Of a stretch of DNA of 5,417 nt, positions 1 through 3,249 are shown in pieces. The notes under the pieces are model-generated. The model was not told the origin of the DNA. It saw only the letters and a program-made list of their open reading frames with translations, and ran no database searches. The stretch's first letter is position 1. Every line of letters starts with the position of its first letter. Position numbers and translations under genes: made by a program. Source of the stretch: Anaerolineales bacterium. GTDB lineage: Bacteria; Chloroflexota; Anaerolineae; Anaerolineales; DRMV01. Location: assembly GCA_026985785.1 (NCBI GenBank), contig JALSPT010000012.1, positions 1-5,417 of the forward strand. Reading direction: 5' to 3'.

Positions 1-866
1 TTGGCGACGAATTTGGTGTAACGGAAGGTGAAAATGGTCGCTTCGGCATTCCAGGGGGCAAAGAAAGAACTCCATGCGAATTTTGCCCACCCGGGCGCGC
101 TGATGTTATAGTGTACATCGCCGGGCTGCATACCGACCCAGTACATGGTGGTGAGGTGACCTACCGGGTAAGAAGTATGGGTGTGAATCACCAGTTTGGG
201 TTTGGATGTGGTGCCGGAGGTGAAGAAGAGGAACAGTTCGTCGGTGGAATAGGTGATGAAGGGGGCGGTGTAAGTCTCGGGATAGTTGAACGATTCTTTG
301 TACTGCCGCCAGCATTTTTCGGCTTGGGCATTGTCGGGGCATTGCTCTTCGAATTCGTCACCCACCACGATGCGGGCCTTGAGGTTTTCCAACACGCTAC
401 CGACCTGGTTGAATTTGTCCACGAACGGGGCGTGAGCAACCACGAATTTGACGTTTCCTCGTTGCACGCGGTCGGCAATGTCGTTGGGGGGAAGCGAGGT
501 CGCGGCGGGAATGATAGCCCCTCCCGCCTTCATGATGCCCAGCATCAGCTCGTAGAGCTCAGGCGCGGTCTCCATCATGATCAGCACCCGGTCCCCCTTG
601 GTCAACCCCAGGTCGCGTAAATAATTGGCCACCTGGTTGGAGCGTCGGCGCATCTCCTCAAAAGTGGCTTTGTGTTCGTGACCATGCTCATCGGCCCATA
701 TGAGGGCCAGTTTGTCGTTGCCCTTGGCCATCTGATCGAAATAGTCCAGTGCCCAGTTGAACCTGGTAAGGTGTGGCCATTGGAATTTCTCGCGGGCCTC
801 TTCGTAACTGCTCACGTTGAGCATGAAATCCCGCAGGGCAAGGAACTTTTCAAGGTCGGTACTCAT
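1..866 (-). CDS. AMP-forming acyl-CoA synthetase, medium-chain/acetyl-CoA synthetase-like, N-terminal part (runs off left edge)
   Basis: Translating the minus strand from the ATG at 866-864 gives 288 codons with no stop before the window edge, so the C-terminal part is missing. Members of the ANL superfamily (acyl-CoA synthetases, luciferases, NRPS adenylation domains) activate a carboxylic acid with ATP to an acyl-adenylate, then transfer it to CoA in the cytosol. The phosphate-binding A3 motif is at residues 216-224, TSGTTSKPK, preceded by FLFF and followed by LVIHTHTSYP. Further conserved blocks are GDRVLIMMETAPELYELMLG (91-110), KAGGAIIPA (113-121) and SAPGWAKFAWSSFFAPW (256-272), a pattern typical of the medium-chain/acetyl-CoA synthetase-like branch. 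The usual A3 glycine (SGTTGxPK) is serine here. The start is supported by AGGAGG at 880-875 with an 8-nt spacer and by a good promoter upstream. The gene diverges from xseA. The acyl substrate cannot be decided from this fragment, and the C-terminal catalytic lysine region is not visible. Confidence 0.93.
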   Translation of the reverse strand, partial: MSTDLEKFLALRDFMLNVSSYEEAREKFQWPHLTRFNWALDYFDQMAKGNDKLALIWADEHGHEHKATFEEMRRRSNQVANYLRDLGLTKGDRVLIMMETAPELYELMLGIMKAGGAIIPAATSLPPNDIADRVQRGNVKFVVAHAPFVDKFNQVGSVLENLKARIVVGDEFEEQCPDNAQAEKCWRQYKESFNYPETYTAPFITYSTDELFLFFTSGTTSKPKLVIHTHTSYPVGHLTTMYWVGMQPGDVHYNISAPGWAKFAWSSFFAPWNAEATIFTFRYTKFVA

Positions 867-874
867 CGTTTTTT

Positions 875-880
875 CCTCCT
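875..880 (-). promoter_or_regulatory. Ribosome-binding site of the acyl-CoA synthetase
   Basis: On the minus strand AGGAGG lies 8 nt before the ATG at 866-864, with an A-rich spacer. This is a consensus Shine-Dalgarno at normal spacing, and it fixes the start of the acyl-CoA synthetase. Confidence 0.85.
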
Positions 881-965
881 GTCAAAGCAAAGTTGTGGAA
901 AGGAATGGGCGCAAACGAAACGACCACCGGTAGGGAACAAAGTGTACGTAAGTGGGCGTGAGAGC

Positions 966-975
966 ACCTCCTTTC
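966..975 (-). other. Orphan Shine-Dalgarno-like sequence in the acyl-CoA synthetase leader
   Basis: The minus strand reads AAAGGAGGTG, nine consecutive bases complementary to the usual 16S rRNA 3' end. It lies about 25 nt into the transcript predicted from the promoter at 1033-1005, and about 100 nt upstream of the real start. No ATG, GTG or TTG follows at 4-12 nt, and the only GTG overlaps the motif itself. It could be a ribosome standby or decoy site, or part of a leader structure: AAAGGA can pair with TCCTTT further down the same leader. Its function is inferred only. Confidence 0.4.
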
Positions 976-1004
976 TGCAAGGACGGGGTGGGTGTTGCCT
1001 ACTC

Positions 1005-1033
1005 ACTATATTCCTCGCACACGAGGTTGTCAA
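1005..1033 (-). promoter_or_regulatory. Sigma-70-type promoter driving the acyl-CoA synthetase
   Basis: Reading the minus strand, a perfect -35 hexamer TTGACA (1033-1028) is followed after exactly 17 bp by TATAGT (1010-1005), five of six matches to the -10 consensus. Transcription would begin near 998, giving an untranslated leader of about 130 nt before the ATG at 866. The match and ideal spacing make this the strongest promoter in the window. The -35 box is only about 22 bp from the candidate xseA -10 element on the other strand, so RNA polymerase could probably not occupy both at once. Confidence 0.72.
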
Positions 1034-1055
1034 TGGGTTTGGTGCTTCCTTTTGG

Positions 1056-1064
1056 TGTTATCAT
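1056..1064 (+). promoter_or_regulatory. Candidate extended -10 promoter element for xseA
   Basis: The plus strand reads TGTTATCAT, that is TG, one base, then TATCAT: an extended -10 element with five of six matches to TATAAT. No good -35 box lies 16-18 bp upstream, which extended -10 promoters can tolerate. Transcription would start around 1071, leaving a leader of about 24 nt that contains the GGGAG at 1084-1088. This placement would also leave the AAGGAGG at 1065-1071 mostly outside the transcript, explaining why no start codon is spaced for it. Moderate confidence, since a single hexamer is weak evidence. Confidence 0.4.
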
Positions 1065-1094
1065 AAGGAGGATTTGCTTCACCGGGAGACAACT

Positions 1095-2324
1095 ATGCTT
1101 TTCGACGATTTCTTTGCCCCCCCTGTGTGGTCGGTGACCGACCTGACCCGTTACATTGGCGACCTCCTTGCAGCCGATCACAATATGCAAGACCTGTGGG
1201 TGCGCGGCGAGGTTTCCAATTTCAAAATCTCCTCTTCCGGCCACGCTTACTTTACTTTGAAGGATGGCAATGCCCAACTGCCGTGCGTGATGTGGCGTAG
1301 CCAGGTAGCGCGGCAAAAGCAGCGTTTTGTCCCCCGCGATGGCGACGCCGTGGAAGCCCACGGCAAGGTCGGCGTGTACGAATTCGGCGGGCGTTACCAG
1401 TTTTATGCCGACGCGCTCAAGCCGGTGGGAGAGGGCGACCTCTATCGGGAATTTCAACGATTGAAAGCGCGCCTGGAAGCAGAAGGGTTGTTCGACGAAA
1501 GCCGCAAGCGCCCGGTGCCGCGTTTTCCACGCCGCATCGGTGTGGTGACTTCTGCCGAAGCCGCCGCGCTGCGGGACATTCTCAACACCCTGCAACGGCG
1601 TTACCCGTTGGCCGAAGTGGTGCTTTCTCCCTCGCTGGTGCAAGGCGATGCTGCCCCCGCGGCCATCGTGGCGGCTTTGGAGGCTTTGTACGCCCACCAC
1701 CCGGATGTGATCTTGCTGGCGCGAGGTGGTGGTTCCATGGAAGACCTGTGGGCTTTCAACGACGAGCGGGTGGTGCGGGCGGTGGCCGCTTCGCCGGTGC
1801 CGGTGATTACCGGCGTGGGGCATCAGACCGATTTCACGCTGGTGGATTTTGCGGCGGATTTGCGGGCGCCCACGCCCACGGGGGCGGCGGAGCAGGCGGT
1901 GCCCAACAGGGAGGATCTGGCGCGGGCTTTGGATGGGTTGGCACGGCGGCTCCAACAGGCTGTGGAGCAAACGCTTGCCAGTCGCAAGGCGGCTTGGGTG
2001 GCGCTGGAAGCCCGCTTGCAGCGCGTTGCACCCATTCAACGCTGGCTTTCGTATAGCCAGAGAATGGACGAGGTGGCGCACCGCCTGGAGACGGCCTGGC
2101 GTCATGCCTCTACGCTCAGGCAGGGGCGTTTGACCGCCTTGGCGCAGCGCCTCGAGGCGCTGGATCCACAAGCGGTGCTGCGGCGGGGGTATGCCATCGT
2201 CACCACCTCGGCGGGGCAGGTGGTGCGTCGCCCGGAAGACGTCGCCGCCGGGGAGTGCTTGCAGTTGCAGGTGGCCGAAGGGCAATTGACCGCCCGGGCG
2301 GAGCCTTGCTCCCCTGAAGCGTGA
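1095..2324 (+). CDS. xseA: Exodeoxyribonuclease VII large subunit
   Basis: Complete 409-residue XseA, catalytic subunit of exonuclease VII, which degrades single-stranded DNA from both ends to short oligonucleotides in repair and DNA clean-up in the cytoplasm. An N-terminal OB-fold ssDNA-binding domain (about 11-108, with DLWVRGEVSNFK) leads into the nuclease domain: GVVTSAEAAALRDI (149-162), LLARGGGSMEDLWAFNDE (207-224) and ITGVGHQTDFTLVDFAADLR (238-257). By alignment, D161, R210, H243 and D246 match the residues reported as essential in the E. coli enzyme. A charged helical stretch (about 273-355) is the expected coiled coil that binds XseB, and the family's closing RGYAIV block is at 364-369. 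The reading frame is open back to 672, but homology begins just after the ATG at 1095, which has GGGAG 6 nt upstream. The usual GHETD is GHQTD here (Q244). No xseB lies beside it. The last codons and stop form one copy of a 9-bp repeat flanking the downstream insertion. Confidence 0.97.
   Translation: MLFDDFFAPPVWSVTDLTRYIGDLLAADHNMQDLWVRGEVSNFKISSSGHAYFTLKDGNAQLPCVMWRSQVARQKQRFVPRDGDAVEAHGKVGVYEFGGRYQFYADALKPVGEGDLYREFQRLKARLEAEGLFDESRKRPVPRFPRRIGVVTSAEAAALRDILNTLQRRYPLAEVVLSPSLVQGDAAPAAIVAALEALYAHHPDVILLARGGGSMEDLWAFNDERVVRAVAASPVPVITGVGHQTDFTLVDFAADLRAPTPTGAAEQAVPNREDLARALDGLARRLQQAVEQTLASRKAAWVALEARLQRVAPIQRWLSYSQRMDEVAHRLETAWRHASTLRQGRLTALAQRLEALDPQAVLRRGYAIVTTSAGQVVRRPEDVAAGECLQLQVAEGQLTARAEPCSPEA
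2316..2324 (+). repeat. Left 9-bp direct repeat, putative target-site duplication
   Basis: GAAGCGTGA, which is the last two sense codons and the stop of xseA. It recurs exactly at 2541-2549, immediately outside the other end of the inverted-repeat element. Two bases separate each copy from the conserved inverted repeat. An identical 9-mer directly flanking paired inverted repeats is the classic mark of a transposition event. Confidence 0.7.
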
Positions 2325-2326
2325 TA

Positions 2327-2337
2327 GGGCTTTTCAA
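2327..2337 (+). repeat. Left terminal inverted repeat of the 216-bp element
   Basis: GGGCTTTTCAA is the exact reverse complement of TTGAAAAGCCC at 2528-2538. Similarity between the two ends fades inward after these 11 bp, with only scattered further matches. Confidence 0.7.
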
Positions 2338-2385
2338 AAGTTTTGCACTTGATTGCTTCAGAGGCGAAGATCTCTCCTAACCCCC

Positions 2386-2416
2386 GCCCGAAAAGCGCAT
2401 TTTGCGCTTTTCGGGC
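2386..2416. repeat. Cloverleaf arm 1, 14-bp perfect hairpin
   Basis: GCCCGAAAAGCGCA (2386-2399) is the exact reverse complement of TGCGCTTTTCGGGC (2403-2416), closing a TTT loop. It abuts the outer stem with no unpaired base. Confidence 0.9.
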
Positions 2417-2417
2417 A

Positions 2418-2452
2418 CCCCCTTCCCTCTCTTACTAAGAGAGGGAAGGGGG
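2418..2452. repeat. Cloverleaf arm 2, 16-bp perfect hairpin
   Basis: CCCCCTTCCCTCTCTT (2418-2433) is the exact reverse complement of AAGAGAGGGAAGGGGG (2437-2452), with an ACT loop. One strand is all pyrimidine and the other all purine, which sets it apart from arm 1. A mirror-type purine tract like this can also adopt non-B DNA. Confidence 0.9.
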
Positions 2453-2454
2453 AA

Positions 2455-2472
2455 AGCCGCCGTCAGGCGGCT
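2455..2472. repeat. Cloverleaf arm 3, 7-bp perfect hairpin
   Basis: AGCCGCC (2455-2461) pairs with GGCGGCT (2466-2472) around a GTCA loop. It directly abuts the closing side of the outer stem at 2473. Confidence 0.85.
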
Positions 2473-2490
2473 GGGGGATGGGTGAGATCG

Positions 2491-2503
2491 GCCTCGGCGA
2501 GGC
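2491..2503. repeat. Alternative 5-bp hairpin competing with the cloverleaf outer stem
   Basis: GCCTC (2491-2495) can pair with GAGGC at 2499-2503 across a GGC loop, or with the identical GAGGC at 2361-2365 as the base of the cloverleaf. The two pairings exclude each other. The local hairpin is short and may be incidental. Confidence 0.45.
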
Positions 2504-2527
2504 AAAATATGGTGGAGTTGGCCATTA

Positions 2528-2538
2528 TTGAAAAGCCC
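2528..2538 (-). repeat. Right terminal inverted repeat of the 216-bp element
   Basis: TTGAAAAGCCC on the plus strand is the exact reverse complement of the left copy at 2327-2337. It is followed by CC and then by the second direct repeat. Confidence 0.7.
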
Positions 2539-2540
2539 CC

Positions 2541-2549
2541 GAAGCGTGA
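2541..2549 (+). repeat. Right 9-bp direct repeat, putative target-site duplication
   Basis: GAAGCGTGA, identical to the copy over the xseA stop at 2316-2324. Only 4 bp (2550-2553) separate it from the stop codon of the convergent NUDIX gene. If the element were removed, these genes would nearly touch. Confidence 0.7.
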
Positions 2550-2553
2550 GATT

Positions 2554-3237
2554 TCAGGGAAACAGACGGCGCGCTTTGACCTCGGCCACGGCATCCGCTT
2601 TGTAGCGATACAGTCGCGCCGGGCGTCCGCCGCCCCCGCGGTGATGGGGGGTGGGTTCGATGATGCCGGCTCGCAATATCCGTCGCCGGAAGTTGCGTTT
2701 GTCCAATTTCTCCCCCAAGATGACCTCATAGACCTGCTGGAGTTCGCTCAGCGTGAAGGTGGCAGGCAGGAGTTGGAAACCCACCGCGGAATACTCCAAT
2801 TTGTATCGTAGCCGCCGGATGGCATAGGCGAGGATGTCGGCGTGATCGAATGCCAGGGGCGGGAGGTGGTCGGCGGGGAGCCATTGGGCGCGGGCAGCAT
2901 CGTCGCCGCCGCTGGCGCGCACGGGGGCATCCGCCGGAAGCAAAGCGAAATAGGCGACGCTGATGACCCGCCCACGAGGGTCGCGTTGCGGGTCGCCGTA
3001 AGTGTAGAGTTGTTCCAGATAGGCCTCTTTCACGCCGGTTTCCTCGGCCAGTTCACGGCTCGCGGCGGCCTCCAGCGGCTCGTCGATACCGACGAATCCG
3101 CCCGGCAGCGCCCACGCACCGGCGAAAGGCGGCTTGCGGCGCTTCACCAGCAGCACTTGAAGCCGCTTTTGCTGCACGGTGAATGCGACGACGTCCACCG
3201 TGACAGCCGGGCGGGGGTATTCGTAGCAGTACGTCAT
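2554..3237 (-). CDS. NUDIX hydrolase with C-terminal NrtR-type winged-helix domain
   Basis: Complete 227-residue protein. NUDIX enzymes cut nucleoside diphosphates linked to another group, for example ADP-ribose or NAD-related compounds, using Mg2+. The Nudix box at residues 47-69 fits GX5EX7REUXEEXGU in full (G47, E53, R61, E62, E65, E66, G68), so it looks catalytically competent. The block TYGDPQRDPRGRVISVAY (78-95) is typical of the ADP-ribose pyrophosphatase/NrtR-like group. After about residue 150 comes a domain with LDKRNFRRRILRAGII (178-193) and GRPARLYRYK (204-213), the signature of the winged helix in NrtR-like regulators. Known NrtR repressors often have degenerate Nudix boxes, so this protein may be an enzyme, an ADP-ribose-sensing regulator or both. 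The ATG at 3237 lies 4 nt after the permease stop, with AGAGGTGA (3249-3242) as ribosome-binding site across that stop, so translational coupling is likely. The exact substrate and DNA targets are not visible. Confidence 0.92.
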   Translation of the reverse strand: MTYCYEYPRPAVTVDVVAFTVQQKRLQVLLVKRRKPPFAGAWALPGGFVGIDEPLEAAASRELAEETGVKEAYLEQLYTYGDPQRDPRGRVISVAYFALLPADAPVRASGGDDAARAQWLPADHLPPLAFDHADILAYAIRRLRYKLEYSAVGFQLLPATFTLSELQQVYEVILGEKLDKRNFRRRILRAGIIEPTPHHRGGGGRPARLYRYKADAVAEVKARRLFP

Positions 3238-3241
3238 CGGG

Positions 3242-3249
3242 TCACCTCT
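3242..3249 (-). promoter_or_regulatory. Ribosome-binding site of the NUDIX gene overlapping the permease stop codon
   Basis: On the minus strand AGAGGTGA contains the permease stop TGA (3244-3242) and a GAGG core 7 nt from the NUDIX ATG at 3237. This arrangement supports re-initiation by ribosomes finishing the permease, and it fixes the NUDIX start. Confidence 0.75.

Larger units (their letters stand above)
2361..2495. repeat. Cloverleaf-forming nested palindrome, core of the element
   Basis: The segment pairs with itself as a closed four-way junction. The outer stem joins 2361-2365 to 2491-2495 (GAGGC/GCCTC), 2369-2374 to 2484-2489 (GATCTC/GAGATC), 2376-2379 to 2479-2482 (one G-T wobble) and 2381-2385 to 2473-2477 (CCCCC/GGGGG). 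It is interrupted only by a 3x1 internal loop and two single mismatches. Inside are three perfect hairpins of 14, 16 and 7 bp, leaving just three unpaired junction bases, all A (2417, 2453, 2454). About 114 of 135 bases are paired. The fold works as RNA or single-stranded DNA on either strand. No T-run follows it in either direction, so it is not a canonical intrinsic terminator, although it could still stall polymerase between the convergent genes. Confidence 0.8.
2325..2540. mobile_element. Non-autonomous MITE-like insertion element with cloverleaf core, 216 bp
   Basis: The element lies between the convergent xseA and NUDIX genes. It is bounded by a perfect 9-bp direct repeat (2316-2324 and 2541-2549). 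Two bases inside each repeat is an 11-bp perfect inverted repeat (2327-2337 and 2528-2538). Its middle (2361-2495) is a nested palindrome able to form a four-way cloverleaf. It encodes no convincing protein and is far too short for a transposase, so it would have to be moved in trans. Removing 2325-2540 and one 9-bp copy restores a plausible ancestor with the xseA and NUDIX stops 4 bp apart. The two outermost bases do not match between ends (TA on the left, GG on the right read inward), which is unusual for an intact element and may reflect mutation. The parent transposon family cannot be named from this sequence. The alternative is a palindromic intergenic repeat with a chance 9-mer nearby. 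Confidence 0.66.

Noticed and set aside
111..620. 169-codon plus-strand frame opposite the acyl-CoA synthetase
   Set aside because: Antisense to conserved ANL motifs, with no plausible ribosome site or domain.
900..960. T-box or riboswitch in the acyl-CoA synthetase leader, suggested by ACCGGTGG
   Set aside because: The conserved T-box sequence and the stem I features are absent, and no known riboswitch core was recognised.
865..1008. 47-codon minus-strand reading frame from a GTG near 1006, ending in an ATGA overlap with the acyl-CoA synthetase start
   Set aside because: The overlap is attractive, but the GTG lies within the predicted -10 region, upstream of the transcription start. The codon use is unlike the neighbouring genes, and the product (rich in R, P and F) is not protein-like.
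1074..1076. TTG as an alternative xseA start behind the strong AAGGAGG
   Set aside because: Only 2 nt separate the motif from TTG, too close for initiation. The ATG at 1095 has its own GGGAG at 6 nt.
672..1094. In-frame upstream extension of xseA
   Set aside because: The frame is open, but it runs antisense through the acyl-CoA synthetase start and the intergenic promoters. The XseA family begins just after the ATG at 1095, and the added residues resemble nothing.
999..2285. 428-codon minus-strand frame opposite xseA
   Set aside because: A shadow of GC-rich codon bias. It has no recognisable domain and a His/Arg/Gln-rich composition, while the plus strand encodes clear XseA.
2330..2345. CTTTTCAAAAG followed by TTTT as an intrinsic terminator for xseA
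   Set aside because: The palindrome has a one-base loop and an A/T-only stem apart from its ends, so it cannot form a stable hairpin.
2386..2472. CRISPR array
   Set aside because: The three palindromes differ in sequence and length and sit 1-2 bases apart. There are no repeated units with spacers and no cas genes.
2353..2811. 152-codon plus-strand frame starting inside the insertion element
   Set aside because: It crosses the palindromes and then runs antisense through the NUDIX C-terminus. The reading frame is a by-product of base composition.
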